From NCBI RefSeq assembly GCF_026420845.1, contig NZ_JAOWCB010000008.1, positions 184,991 through 248,990 on the forward strand: DNA of 64,000 bases, read 5' to 3'. The position numbers and the translations under genes were made by a program. Positions 1 to 10,852 of the stretch are shown piece after piece. This DNA comes from Streptomyces sp. PR69 (GTDB taxonomy: Bacteria > Actinomycetota > Actinomycetes > Streptomycetales > Streptomycetaceae). The first letter of the stretch is position 1, and each line of letters opens with the position of its first letter. The notes beneath the pieces are model-generated. The model had not been told where the DNA came from and did not search any database. It saw only the letters and a program-made list of their open reading frames with translations.

Positions 1-1435
1 CCTGAAGCCGCCCCTTGACCTCGTCGGCGGGCAGCAGCTCCGGCAGCTTCCCGGCCGCCTCCGCGAGCTCCTGGCCGCGCCGGTCGACCGCCTCGGTCAG
101 CCGCCGGGCCTGGGACAGCGCGCCCTCGGCGGCCCGTATCCGCTCGGCGGCCGTGCCGTGGTCCTCGGCCGCCACGGCCTGCCGGGCCTCGCCGAGGGAG
201 GCTTCGGCGAACCGCAGCCGGTCCTTCGCCTGCTCGACATGGCCCGTCACGGGCGCGGACGCGGAGGGCGCGTACCGCTCGCGGAGCACTCCGAGCGCGG
301 CCTCGGCGGTGACCATACGGCCGGACAGCTCGCCGTATTCCTCCTCGGCCGCGGCGAGCGCCGCGGGCGCATCGCGCTCCAGCGCGCGCAGTTCACCGAA
401 GTCCTCGGCGACGGCGTCGAGCCGCCGGTTGGCCTCGGTGCAGCGTGCGACGATCTCCTCCAGCATTCTGCGGCGGGTCGGCTCGTCCTCCGGATAGGCG
501 TCGTCGAGCTGGTGCCGCAGCCGGAAGGCCGACGTCAGCTCGGCTTCCGCGAAGTCCACGGCCTCGGTGAAGGGGCGGGTCGCCGCCGCCCCGAAGCGGG
601 CGGCGGCGAGGGCGAGTTCCTCCGCGCTGGTGCGGAAGGCGTTGTCGGTCTCGACCAGCGAGCGCCGCGCGCGGTCGTCCAGCTCGGCCAGCGGGGGCTG
701 CTCGGGCGGCGGCCGCGGCGGCTGCGGCGCGCTCCAGCCGGCCTGGTTGCCCTGGGGGGTGGTGCGGGTGGCGATCCGCCGGCGGCGTCTGGCGACGGCA
801 TACGCGGCCACCGCCGCCGCGCTGCCGATCACGGCGATCGGCAGCACCAGGTCACCGGCGCCCGTGCCGGCCGTGCCCTCTCCCGCGCCGCCGCCGGGGT
901 CCGGCTCGCCGGGAGTGATCGCGGGCGCGGTCACCGGTTCGCCGGACAGCGCGGCCGCATAGCCGTCCGTCGCTCCGACGGCCGCGCCGGCCCAGTCGTT
1001 CTGCCGCAGGGCGGGGTCGATCGCCGTCCGCCCGACCTGGGCGAGCTGGGCGGCGGTCAGCGGGGAGTCCGCGTCGGCCCAGGAGCCGTGGCGGCGGTCG
1101 GCGGTGGCGACGGCCAGCAGCACGTCCCGTTGGCCGAGGCCGCTCAGCTCGGCGGTCCGGTTCGCCCAGTCCTGCCCGGAGCGGCCGGAGAAGTCCCGTA
1201 CGTACACGACGAAGAGCGTCAGCCGCCGCTCGTCGAGGAGCTGGTCCAGGGCGGCGGCGACCTCGGGCCCGCGGTCGCCGAGGGCGTCGACCCGGTCGGT
1301 GATCTGACGCTGCCGGCTCAGCCCGAAGGGGTCTTCGGCCCAGGCGGGGGAGGCGGCGGGCAGCGCCAGCCACCACGCGGCCGCCAGCAGGGCCAGAACG
1401 GCCCGGACGGCGGCCGGGGCGGCTATGGATGTCAC
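1..1435 (-). CDS. TPM domain-containing membrane protein (3' part cut by window edge)
   Basis: The frame opens at a GTG (1435-1433) and is still open at base 1, so the C-terminus is missing; 478 codons are visible. An in-frame TAG lies a short way upstream of the GTG, which limits the start. Residues 1-32 form a signal peptide with an Ala-Trp-Ala type cleavage site. Residues of about 40-150 look like a TPM domain, a fold found in membrane-associated proteins linked to photosystem repair and respiratory assembly. A membrane segment follows near 193-212 with an Arg-rich stop-transfer. The remaining part is Glu/Ala/Leu-rich and probably helical or coiled-coil. It would be anchored with the TPM domain outside. 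It is the last visible gene on the strand carrying the sdh operon, 63 bases after sdhB, and could be co-transcribed. Its biochemical role is unknown. Confidence 0.8.
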   Translation of the reverse strand, partial: MTSIAAPAAVRAVLALLAAAWWLALPAASPAWAEDPFGLSRQRQITDRVDALGDRGPEVAAALDQLLDERRLTLFVVYVRDFSGRSGQDWANRTAELSGLGQRDVLLAVATADRRHGSWADADSPLTAAQLAQVGRTAIDPALRQNDWAGAAVGATDGYAAALSGEPVTAPAITPGEPDPGGGAGEGTAGTGAGDLVLPIAVIGSAAAVAAYAVARRRRRIATRTTPQGNQAGWSAPQPPRPPPEQPPLAELDDRARRSLVETDNAFRTSAEELALAAARFGAAATRPFTEAVDFAEAELTSAFRLRHQLDDAYPEDEPTRRRMLEEIVARCTEANRRLDAVAEDFGELRALERDAPAALAAAEEEYGELSGRMVTAEAALGVLRERYAPSASAPVTGHVEQAKDRLRFAEASLGEARQAVAAEDHGTAAERIRAAEGALSQARRLTEAVDRRGQELAEAAGKLPELLPADEVKGRLQ

Positions 1436-1498
1436 ATTTCGGAGGCTAAGCCGACGGTCAGGCCTCCGCTACCCGGAGACACCCGGGACGATGGCGGC

Positions 1499-2272
1499 CT
1501 ATGACCCGGTGCGCCTGCGGATCTTGCTGCCGAGCCAGACCAGTGGGTCGTACTTGCGGTCCACGGCCCGTTCCTTCAGCGGGATCAGCGCATTGTCCGT
1601 GATCTTGATGTTCTCGGGGCACACCTCCGTACAGCATTTGGTGATGTTGCAGTACCCGAGACCGTGCTCCTCCTGGGCCGCGGCCTTGCGGTCCAGACCG
1701 GCCTCCGCCGCCGCGTCCAGGGGATGCATGTCCAGCTCCGCCACCCGCATCAGAAAGCGCGGCCCGGCGAACGCCGTCTTGTTCTCCTCGTGGTCGCGGA
1801 CCACATGACAGGTGTCCTGGCACAGGAAGCACTCGATGCACTTGCGGAACTCCTGCGAGCGGTCCACATCCATCTGCTGCATGCGGTACTCGCCGGCCGC
1901 CAGACCCGGCGGCGGCACGAACGACGGCACCTGACGGGCCTGTTCGTAGTTGAAGGACACATCCGTCACCAGGTCGCGCTGCACGGGGAAGGCGCGCAGC
2001 GGCGTCACCGTGATCGTCTCCTCCGGGGAGAAGACCGACATCCGGGTCATGCACATCAGCCGCGGCCGCCCGTTGATCTCCGCGCTGCACGAGCCGCACT
2101 TGCCCGCCTTGCAGTTCCAGCGCACCGCGAGATCCGGGGCCTGGGTGGCCTGCAGCCGGTGGATGATGTCGAGGACGACCTCGCCGTCGTGGACCTCGAC
2201 GGAGAAATCCGCCAGCTCCCCGCCGTCCTGGTCGCCCCGCCAGACCCGGAACCGGGCCTCGTAGGTGCTCAT
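1499..2272 (-). CDS. sdhB: Succinate dehydrogenase/fumarate reductase iron-sulfur subunit
   Basis: Product of 257 residues, the usual size of SdhB/FrdB. The [2Fe-2S] ligands are Cys54, Cys59, Cys62 and Cys74 (C-x4-C-x2-C-x11-C). Further on are CxxCxxCxxxC (CIECFLCQDTC) and a second cluster ending CTEVCP, which hold the [4Fe-4S] and [3Fe-4S] centres. The subunit passes electrons between the FAD of SdhA and the quinone site of the membrane anchor. The start ATG overlaps the sdhA stop by four bases (ATGA), which indicates translational coupling; longer in-frame extensions upstream lie inside sdhA. The three genes run anchor, flavoprotein, iron-sulfur. Streptomyces genomes usually carry more than one sdh set, so whether this acts as dehydrogenase or reductase cannot be told from sequence. 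Confidence 0.95.
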   Translation of the reverse strand: MSTYEARFRVWRGDQDGGELADFSVEVHDGEVVLDIIHRLQATQAPDLAVRWNCKAGKCGSCSAEINGRPRLMCMTRMSVFSPEETITVTPLRAFPVQRDLVTDVSFNYEQARQVPSFVPPPGLAAGEYRMQQMDVDRSQEFRKCIECFLCQDTCHVVRDHEENKTAFAGPRFLMRVAELDMHPLDAAAEAGLDRKAAAQEEHGLGYCNITKCCTEVCPENIKITDNALIPLKERAVDRKYDPLVWLGSKIRRRTGS

Positions 2273-4239
2273 GCGTACAGCTCCTCTTCGGCGAGGTACT
2301 TGACCAGCTCCTCCTTGTCGAAGAGGGCGAGCAGGTCGGGGCGGATGGGCTCGGCGTCGCTGCGTTCGAGGTCGATCTGGCGGCGTGCCGGATCGGTCGC
2401 GGCGACGGAGCCCGTGGGGTCGGACAGCCGGCACAGCAGATTGATCCGCCGCCAGGAGCGCTCCATGCCCGGGCAGTCCTCCCGGGTGTGCCCGCCGCGG
2501 CTCTCGGTGCGCTCCAGCGCGGAGCGGGCGACGCATTCGCTGACCAGCAGCATGTTCCGCAGGTCGAGGGCGAGGTGCCAGCCCGGGTTGAACTGGCGGT
2601 GGCCTTCGACCAGGGCGCGCCTGGCCCGTACGCGCAGCTCGCTGAGCTTCTCCAGCGCCTGCCGCATCTCGCCCTCGCGCCGGATGATGCCGACCAGGTC
2701 GTTCATGGTCTGCTGGAGCTCCTGGTGGAGCGTGTACGGGTTCTCCGGCGATGCCGCCGCTGCCGGAGCTTCAGGGCCGCCGCCGGCCGGTTCCATGGCC
2801 CCGAAGGGCCGCAGCGCCTCCGCCGCGGCCGCCTCCACCTGGGCTTCCGCCGGTTCCGGGCGGCTGCCTCCGGCGGGCCCGACGGCGTCGGCCGCGTACT
2901 CGGCGGCGTACAGCCCGGCCCTGCGGCCGAAGACCAGCAGATCGGACAGCGAGTTCCCGCCGAGACGGTTGGAGCCGTGCATTCCGCCGGCCACCTCGCC
3001 CGCCGCGAAGAGGCCGGGCACCCCGACGGCGGCCGCGGTGTCGGAGTCGACCGCGACCCCGCCCATCACATAGTGGCAGGTCGGGCCGACCTCCATGGCT
3101 TCCGCCGTGATGTCGACGTCCGCCAGTTCCTTGAACTGGTGGTACATCGACGGCAGCCGCCGCCGGATGACCTCCGCCGGCATCCGGGTGGAGACGTCCA
3201 GGAAGACCCCGCCGTGCGGGGAGCCGCGGCCCGCCTTCACCTCGGCGTTGATGGCGCGCGCCACCTCGTCGCGCGGCAGCAGCTCGGGCGGACGCCGGTT
3301 GTTGTCCGGGTCCTCGTACCAGCGGTCGCCCTCCTCCTCGGACTGGGCGTACTTCTCCTTGAAGACGTCCGGGATGTAGTCGAACATGAACCGCTTGCCC
3401 TCGGAGTTGCGCAGCACCCCGCCGTCGCCGCGCACCGATTCGGTGACGAGGATGCCCTTCACCGACGGCGGCCAGACCATCCCGGTGGGATGGAACTGCA
3501 CGAACTCCATGTTCAGCAGCGGCGCCCCGGCGAGCAGCGCCAGGGCGTGCCCGTCGCCGGTGTACTCCCAGGAGTTGGAGGTCACTTTGAAGGACTTGCC
3601 GATTCCGCCGGTCGCCAGCACCACGGCGGGGGCCTGAAGGACGAAGAAGCGGCCGGACTCGCGCTCGTAGCAGAAGGTCCCGGAGACCCGGCCGGAGTCG
3701 TCCTTGAGGACGCGGGTGACCGTGCACTCCTGGAAGACCTTCAGCCGTGCCTCGTAGTCGCCGGTCTCCTTGAAGTCCTCCTGCTGGAGGGAGACGATCT
3801 TCTGCTGGAGGGTGCGGATCAGCTCCAGGCCGGTCCGGTCGCCGACATGGGCGAGGCGCGGATACTCATGGCCGCCGAAGTTGCGCTGGGAGATCCGGCC
3901 GTCGGCGGTGCGGTCGAAGAGCGCGCCCCAGGTCTCCAGCTCCCACACCCGCTCGGGCGCTTCACGGGCGTGCAGCTCGGCCATCCGCCACTGGTTGAGG
4001 AACTTGCCGCCGCGCATGGTGTCGCGGAAGTGGACCTGCCAGTTGTCGCCCTCGTTCACATTGCCCATGGAGGCGGCGATGCCGCCCTCGGCCATCACCG
4101 TATGGGCCTTGCCGAAGAGCGACTTGCAGATCACAGCGGTACGGGCGCCCTGCTCGCGCGCCTCGATGGCGGCGCGCAGCCCGGCTCCGCCCGCGCCCAC
4201 CACGACGACGTCCCACTGCTGTCGTTCGTGCTGAGTCAT
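2269..4239 (-). CDS. sdhA: Succinate dehydrogenase/fumarate reductase flavoprotein subunit
   Basis: Product of 656 residues. An FAD-binding Rossmann motif (VVVVGAGGAG) lies at residues 11-20. His46 in KAHTVMAEGG matches the histidine that carries covalent FAD in this family. QFHPTG and GMHGSNRLGG are the usual dicarboxylate- and flavin-site motifs. It oxidises succinate to fumarate or the reverse, docked on SdhB at the cytoplasmic face of the membrane. An Ala/Pro/Glu-rich loop near residues 455-505 is longer than in enteric SdhA. The start ATG overlaps the upstream anchor gene stop by one base (TGATG), and its own stop overlaps sdhB, so all three are tightly coupled. The window does not show whether it is the main TCA-cycle copy. 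Confidence 0.96.
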   Translation of the reverse strand: MTQHERQQWDVVVVGAGGAGLRAAIEAREQGARTAVICKSLFGKAHTVMAEGGIAASMGNVNEGDNWQVHFRDTMRGGKFLNQWRMAELHAREAPERVWELETWGALFDRTADGRISQRNFGGHEYPRLAHVGDRTGLELIRTLQQKIVSLQQEDFKETGDYEARLKVFQECTVTRVLKDDSGRVSGTFCYERESGRFFVLQAPAVVLATGGIGKSFKVTSNSWEYTGDGHALALLAGAPLLNMEFVQFHPTGMVWPPSVKGILVTESVRGDGGVLRNSEGKRFMFDYIPDVFKEKYAQSEEEGDRWYEDPDNNRRPPELLPRDEVARAINAEVKAGRGSPHGGVFLDVSTRMPAEVIRRRLPSMYHQFKELADVDITAEAMEVGPTCHYVMGGVAVDSDTAAAVGVPGLFAAGEVAGGMHGSNRLGGNSLSDLLVFGRRAGLYAAEYAADAVGPAGGSRPEPAEAQVEAAAAEALRPFGAMEPAGGGPEAPAAAASPENPYTLHQELQQTMNDLVGIIRREGEMRQALEKLSELRVRARRALVEGHRQFNPGWHLALDLRNMLLVSECVARSALERTESRGGHTREDCPGMERSWRRINLLCRLSDPTGSVAATDPARRQIDLERSDAEPIRPDLLALFDKEELVKYLAEEELYA

Positions 4240-5075
4240 CAGAAGAACCTCGGATCGTCGAAGGCGCCGGTGGCGAGCAGATAGACGTAGAAGTCGGCGA
4301 GCGCCACACTGATCAACGAGGACCAGGCCAGCAGCATATGACGCTCATTCAGCCGGCCGACCCAGCCCCACATCCGGTAGCGCACCGGGTGCTTGGAGAA
4401 GTGCCGCAGCCGGCCGCCGATGATGTGCCGGCAGGAGTGGCAGGACAGGGTGTACGCCCAGATCAGCACGATGTTGACCAGGAAGACCAGGGTGCCCAGG
4501 CCCATATGGCCCCAGGCGTAGTCCTCGTCGCGGAAGGCGAGCACCGTGTCATAGGTGAGGATCACGGCGACCGGGAGCGCCGCGTAGAAGAAGTACCGGT
4601 GGATGTTCTGCAGGATCAGCGGGAAGCGGGTCTCCCCGGTGTACTTCTTGTGCGGCTCGGCCACCGCGCAGGCCGGCGGCGAGGCCCAGAAGCCCCGGTA
4701 GTACGCCTTGCGGTAGTAGTAGCAGGTCAGCCGGAAGCCGAGGGGGAAGACCAGGATCAGCAGTGCGGGGGAGAGGCCCCACCAGCTGCCGAAGATCTCC
4801 CAGTTGGGGCCCGCCTTCATGGGAACGCAGTTCTCGGCGAGGCAGGGGGAGTAGAAGGGCGAGACATACGGCGCCGCGTAGTAGTCGGCGTTGGCGAACG
4901 CCCGCCAGGTCGAGTAGACGACAAAGGCGAGCAGCCCCGCCGCGGTCAGAGCGGGCGCGAGCCACCATCGGTCCGTCCGCAGATGGCGGGGGCCGATGGC
5001 GGCTCGCGAGGGATCGTGCACGCCCGTGTCGCGTGCGCCCGTATGGATTTGTGGTGGTTCGGTACCTGTGGCCAA
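4239..5075 (-). CDS. Succinate dehydrogenase membrane anchor (cytochrome b-type)
   Basis: Product of 278 residues with about five hydrophobic segments. It contains several membrane-proximal histidines (NIHRYFF, GHMGLG, CHSCRHIIGG) that could ligate haem or line the quinone site. It lies first in the sdh operon, upstream of sdhA, where actinobacterial single-gene anchors are found. The chosen start is a TTG at 5075-5073 because GGAG sits six bases upstream; a downstream in-frame GTG (VHDPS) is the alternative and would shorten the protein by about 19 residues. It overlaps sdhA by one base. The sequence is unlike the short paired SdhC/SdhD of enteric bacteria, so position and topology carry most of the assignment. 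Confidence 0.85.
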   Translation of the reverse strand: MATGTEPPQIHTGARDTGVHDPSRAAIGPRHLRTDRWWLAPALTAAGLLAFVVYSTWRAFANADYYAAPYVSPFYSPCLAENCVPMKAGPNWEIFGSWWGLSPALLILVFPLGFRLTCYYYRKAYYRGFWASPPACAVAEPHKKYTGETRFPLILQNIHRYFFYAALPVAVILTYDTVLAFRDEDYAWGHMGLGTLVFLVNIVLIWAYTLSCHSCRHIIGGRLRHFSKHPVRYRMWGWVGRLNERHMLLAWSSLISVALADFYVYLLATGAFDDPRFF

Positions 5076-5183
5076 CGAAGACTCCGGATGGAGTGTGGGG
5101 TCGGGGATGTCAGCTCCGCCGTCGCCCGGCCGCCCCGCGTCCGGACGGGCCGGAACGAGGGGCGGCGGACACGGCGGGGCCGG

Positions 5184-5426
5184 TCAGGGAGCGTGCCGGT
5201 CCCGCATGCCCAGGCCCTCGTCGTCCGTGTCCTTCCACAGGGCTTCGTTGTACGGGGTGTCCGGGACGGTGACCATCTGGCGCTGCTCGGCCGTCGTGGG
5301 CCGGGCGGCGGGCGTGGCCGTGCCGACGCCGCGGAGCTGGTCGACGGTCCGCTCCAGCTGGCCGACCCGGCGCATCAGATCGTCGACCCGCAGTCGCATT
5401 TCCGTCAGTTCTTCCTGCTGGGACAT
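5184..5426 (-). CDS. Small coiled-coil protein of unknown function
   Basis: Product of 80 residues. The first 40 residues (MSQQEELTEMRLRVDDLMRR onward) form a clear heptad-patterned helix. The C-terminal half is polar and Pro/Thr-rich, ending in an acidic stretch with a Trp. The ATG has GAGG seven to eight bases upstream, so translation is well supported. It lies 108 bases upstream of the sdh anchor gene on the same strand and might share its transcript. I recognise no enzymatic motif. Oligomerisation or a partner-binding role is only inferred from the coiled coil. Confidence 0.65.
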   Translation of the reverse strand: MSQQEELTEMRLRVDDLMRRVGQLERTVDQLRGVGTATPAARPTTAEQRQMVTVPDTPYNEALWKDTDDEGLGMRDRHAP

Positions 5427-5748
5427 GTTGTGTCCTCACTTCTGCAGGGTGCGGTGGCATCGCTCATGCGCCTGCGAGTGTCGCGCGTCACATCCCCGCT
5501 TGTGAAGGGGACGTACGGGTCATCCAGGCGCACGCGCTGCTGGCGCGCCCCTTGTGGTCTGATTCTCGCTCCCCCTATTTTCTCCCCTTGAATAGCGGTT
5601 TGACCCTCTTTGCCGTTGCGCCGCATGGGTGGCCTTGCGGCGGAAATCGCCGTGTCGTCGCATCCGCGCGCCCTTTGTCCATTTCAGTGGATGGGAATCG
5701 GTGTGATCATCGCGAAATTCCGCATACCCGGACGAAGAGGTACAGATC
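5427..5748. promoter_or_regulatory. Divergent intergenic region, sdh side and binding-protein side
   Basis: This 322-base gap separates the minus-strand coiled-coil gene from the plus-strand binding-protein gene, so it must hold promoters for both directions. It is noticeably more AT-rich than its surroundings between about 5570 and 5740. A TTGACC at 5600-5605 could be a -35 element, but no good -10 was found at the right distance. A weak CCCC/GGGG hairpin lies near 5490-5510. No ORF with a convincing ribosome site was seen. Confidence 0.4.
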
Positions 5749-8121
5749 ATGTCCCGGACGCTCCGTTCCCTGGCGCTGCTCACCAGCGGGGTGCTCGCCC
5801 TGCCCGGTCTGACCGGCTGCAGCGCGGACGAAGCGGGCGGTGGTGCGCCGGCCGCCCCCCAGGACATCGCGCCCGTGGCGCGGCATCTGATCGCGGACGG
5901 GGGAACTCTGCGCTGGGCCGTGGACTCCACACCCGCCACGCTCAACACCTTCCAGGCCGACGCGGACGCCACCACCACCCGGATCGCCCAGGCGGTGCTG
6001 CCCGCGCTCTTCACGCTCGACGAGCGCGGCCGGCCGCAGCGCAACCCCGACTACCTGGAATCCGCCGAGATCGTGGAGCGCGAGCCGAAGCAGGTCGTGC
6101 TCTACAAGCTCAACCAGCAGGCCGTATGGAGCGACGGCCGGGAAATCGGGGCCGCGGACTTCGTCGCCCAGTGGCGCGCGCTGAACGGGAAGGACACCGC
6201 GTACTGGACCGCGCGCAACGCCGGCTATGAGCGGATCGAGAAGATCGAACGCGGTGCGAACGACCTAGAGGTGAGGGTGACCTTCGCCAAGCCCTACGCC
6301 GACTGGCGCTCTCTGTTCACCCCTCTCTACCCCAAGGACGTCACCGGGAAGCCCAGCGCCTTCAACGACGGCGCGCGCGGCAAGCTCAAGGCCATGGCCG
6401 GCCCCTTCCAGCTCAAGGAGATCGACCGCAAGGCGGGCGCGATCACCCTGGTCCGCAATCCGCGGTGGTGGGGCGAGCAGGCCAAGCTGGAAAAGCTGGT
6501 GCTCACCGAGGTGCCGCGGGACAAACGCGCGGAGGCGCTGGCCGAAGGCCGCGTCGACCTCGCGGAAGTCGACCGGAAGACGGCTGACCGGATCGTCCTC
6601 GCGGCCCGTGACGCGGCGGACGGCTCCAAGGCGGGAGCGCCGCTCGGACATGGCCCGGCCGCGGAGCTGACCGCCTCCTCCGCCCTGATGTCCTGGGCGC
6701 TGGCCAACGGCTCGAACGAGGAGAAGGCGGAGGCCGCCCGGCAGGCGCGCGAGCAGACCGCCGCGGCCATCGAGAAGTACGCGGCCGAGCAGAAGTCGCT
6801 GCGTGGCTTCGAGGTCCGCAAGTCCCTGGAGCCCGTCTTCACCCAGCTCGCGCTGAACGGAGAGTCGGGTCCGCTCGCCGACGCCCGGGTGCGCCGCGCC
6901 GTGGCCCGCGCCCTGGACCGCAGGGAACTGGCCGAAACCGTGCTGACCCCGCTGGGCCTGCCCGCGGAGCCGGTCGGCAGCCATCTGGCGCTCGCGGGTC
7001 AGCGCGTGTACGCCGACAACAGCGAGGCGCTGGGCGGCCAGGACACCCAGGAGGCGCAGGCGCTGCTGGCGGACGCGGGCTGGACGCCGGGCGGAGCCGT
7101 CAAGAAGGACGCCCCTGCCAAGGCGGGCAATGAGGCCGAGGACCAGAAGAAGGACAAGGAGAAGGACGGCGAAGGGGAGAAGGAGGAGAAGGAGGAGGGG
7201 AGCGAGGGCAAGAAGGAGGACGCGAAGAAGAACGAGGCGGAGGGAGAGAAGAAGGACGGCGACGACAAGGCGTCCGACGAGGGGCTCTACATCGTCGGGG
7301 ACGACAAGCCCGGCGACCTCGCCCTCCGTGCGGACACCGACGCCACGCGCTTCCTCGTGCCCGCCCCCGGCGCCGCCCTCCAGGGCCTGGCCCTCCAGCG
7401 CCAGGCGCTCTCCCTCGGCCTTGCCGGCTCCGACGGCGAGCGAGGGCCGCAGACGAGCGGCGTCGCCGGCGCTTACGCCCCGCTCGGCACCGCCGCCCCC
7501 GCACCGGCCCCGTCCGAGAAGCCCTCCGCCCATGCGGGCGGCCCGCTCGGCAAGGACGGCAAGCCGCTGAGCCTCCGCTTCGTCCTCCCCACGGGCCCCG
7601 GCTCCGAGTCGCTGCGCGCCGTCGGCGAGAAGATCGCCCGGATGCTCGACCGCATCGGCATCCAGACCGAGATCTCCAAGGTGTCCGACGACGGCTACTT
7701 CAAGGACCACATCGCCTCCGGCGACTATGACCTCGCCCTGTACTCCTGGCCCGCGACCCCCTACCCGGCGACCGACGCCCGGCCGATCTACGCCAAGCCG
7801 CAGCCCGCGGCCGACGGCTCGCTGCTGGTGGAGCAGAACTACACCCGCGTGGGCACCGACTACATCGACCAGCTCTTCGCCCAGGCAGCCGCGGAGCTGG
7901 ACGAGGACGCCGCCCGGGACCTGGTGCGCCGGGCGGATGCCAGGATCTGGGCCGCGGCCGGTTCGATCCCGCTCTATCAGCGGCCCGAGCTGGTGGCGGC
8001 GAAGCCGAAGGTGGCGAACGCCGGAGCGTTCGGCTTTGCGACGCCCCGCTACCAGGACATCGGCTTCACCAAGACCGCGGCGAAGCAGATCAGCGAAGAG
8101 AAGCAGGCCGACAAGAAATAG
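5749..8121 (+). CDS. ABC transporter family 5 substrate-binding lipoprotein with charged insert
   Basis: Product of 790 residues, well above the 520-600 usual for peptide-binding proteins. The signal peptide ends in a lipobox with lipidated Cys24 (LTGC). Residues 40-440 and 600-780 fit the two lobes of the family 5 (DppA/OppA-type) fold, including FAKPYADW and an ALYSWPATPYPATD region in the C-terminal lobe. Between them, residues of about 450-510 are almost only Lys, Glu, Asp and Gly, with few hydrophobics; this is probably a disordered linker. There is no permease or ATPase next to it, so it may feed a transporter encoded elsewhere, possibly the nearby oligopeptide operons. AAGAGG precedes the ATG. 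The stop codon lies inside an 18-base tandem repeat. Confidence 0.85.
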   Translation: MSRTLRSLALLTSGVLALPGLTGCSADEAGGGAPAAPQDIAPVARHLIADGGTLRWAVDSTPATLNTFQADADATTTRIAQAVLPALFTLDERGRPQRNPDYLESAEIVEREPKQVVLYKLNQQAVWSDGREIGAADFVAQWRALNGKDTAYWTARNAGYERIEKIERGANDLEVRVTFAKPYADWRSLFTPLYPKDVTGKPSAFNDGARGKLKAMAGPFQLKEIDRKAGAITLVRNPRWWGEQAKLEKLVLTEVPRDKRAEALAEGRVDLAEVDRKTADRIVLAARDAADGSKAGAPLGHGPAAELTASSALMSWALANGSNEEKAEAARQAREQTAAAIEKYAAEQKSLRGFEVRKSLEPVFTQLALNGESGPLADARVRRAVARALDRRELAETVLTPLGLPAEPVGSHLALAGQRVYADNSEALGGQDTQEAQALLADAGWTPGGAVKKDAPAKAGNEAEDQKKDKEKDGEGEKEEKEEGSEGKKEDAKKNEAEGEKKDGDDKASDEGLYIVGDDKPGDLALRADTDATRFLVPAPGAALQGLALQRQALSLGLAGSDGERGPQTSGVAGAYAPLGTAAPAPAPSEKPSAHAGGPLGKDGKPLSLRFVLPTGPGSESLRAVGEKIARMLDRIGIQTEISKVSDDGYFKDHIASGDYDLALYSWPATPYPATDARPIYAKPQPAADGSLLVEQNYTRVGTDYIDQLFAQAAAELDEDAARDLVRRADARIWAAAGSIPLYQRPELVAAKPKVANAGAFGFATPRYQDIGFTKTAAKQISEEKQADKK

Positions 8122-8170
8122 CAGACCGGCAAGGAGCAGCAAGCCGGCAAGAAGCAGCAGGTCAGACAAG
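8098..8170 (+). repeat. 18-base tandem repeat spanning the stop codon of the 790-residue binding protein
   Basis: Four imperfect units run 8098-8115, 8116-8133, 8134-8151 and 8152-8170 (the last has one extra base). The shared pattern is a Lys/Gln codon pair followed by AGCCGGCAAG or a close variant. The amber stop (8119-8121) occupies the place where other units have AAG or CAG. After the stop the frame would keep encoding Gln/Lys/Gly repeats and stays open to 8667. Confidence 0.85.
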
Positions 8171-8503
8171 TAGTAGAGCGGATTCCGGACGAAGCCCGAA
8201 CCAAACCTCAGAGGAACCTCAGAACTCGCTCAAGTCGCTTGCCCGCCCGCACCGGGGCGGGCAAGCTGCGCTCTGGCCCCTTGACCCAGGCTTGCTCTCA
8301 GCTCACCCATCGTCTCTCCACCCGTGGCAGCCCAGCCCCAGCGCTGCCCCAACATCCGGAATCAGGCCCTCCACCAGGCCGGGAAGCCCTTTGCTCCCCG
8401 GCCCCGTACCATGGGACGAGCCGTGGCGTGTCCGCCCGGCGGGCGGACGAGCATATGACCGTCAGACGCCTGATCCCACGATCGAGAGAAGCGCCAGCCA
8501 CTC
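8171..8503 (+). promoter_or_regulatory. typA upstream region with a perfect leader hairpin
   Basis: This is the remainder of the 382-base gap before typA. A perfect eight-base hairpin, GTCCGCCC-GGC-GGGCGGAC, lies at 8430-8448, about 55 bases before the typA ATG and therefore probably in its leader. A TTGACC at 8281-8286 could be a -35 box, but I found no matching -10. The sequence immediately before the ATG has only a weak purine stretch (GAGAGAAG). No gene was seen here. Confidence 0.45.
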
Positions 8504-10411
<1,908 letters not shown>

Positions 10412-10459
10412 CCGGCTGATCTCGCCGGTTCCGGCCCGATCCGGCCGGAACCGGCGACC

Positions 10460-10502
10460 GAAGGCCCGGCTCCCCGCACACGCTGCGGGGAGCCGGGCCT
10501 TC
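10460..10502 (+). terminator. Strong hairpin terminator after typA
   Basis: A perfect 19-base-pair stem (10460-10478 with 10484-10502) and a five-base loop, rich in GC, starts 49 bases after the typA stop. No U-tract follows, which is normal for actinomycete terminators. It separates typA from the oligopeptide operon. Confidence 0.9.
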
Positions 10503-10852
10503 GTCAACTGGTTTCCCTGACCCGGGCTGACCCAGGTGTCCGAAAATCGAGCGTTGCTCTCCGGAACATGTGTTAACGGTCCGTTTCGCACGTGTCTGTC
10601 TGTGCTCGCTTTGTCCGGATTTCGGGCTTCGGAACCCTGGCGATGTTGTCAAAACGAGACCCTTTAAGTGTGGTTTACGGCCCGGACGTACTTAATAGTT
10701 GGCTCCATTGAGCTCGGGTCAATGGGTCACGCGCTGTGGGGAGCGCCGACTCACGAGCACACTCGGGACATGAGATTCAGCGCCGTCAGGGGTGTCGGCG
10801 CGGCTTCGAATGCCCATCTTGTAGTGACAAGTGGACTCTTGAGGAGGAACCC
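10503..10852 (+). promoter_or_regulatory. Promoter region of oligopeptide operon 1
   Basis: This 350-base region before the first binding-protein gene is clearly AT-richer than its surroundings, mainly between 10540 and 10720. TAATAG at 10693-10698 is a possible -10 with GTGGTT 17 bases upstream; TTGTCA at 10646-10651 is an alternative -35 without a good partner. The ribosome site GAGGAGG lies just before the ATG at 10853. The long leader leaves room for regulatory sites, but no clear operator palindrome was found. Confidence 0.4.

Noticed and set aside
6265..8169. Long open frame of 634 codons on the minus strand across the binding-protein gene
   Set aside because: It is the mirror of a GC-rich gene with strong third-position bias; it has no ribosome site and its composition (Leu/Arg/Gly runs) is that of a shadow frame. 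Similar antisense frames across typA, the ABC operons and htrA were rejected for the same reason.
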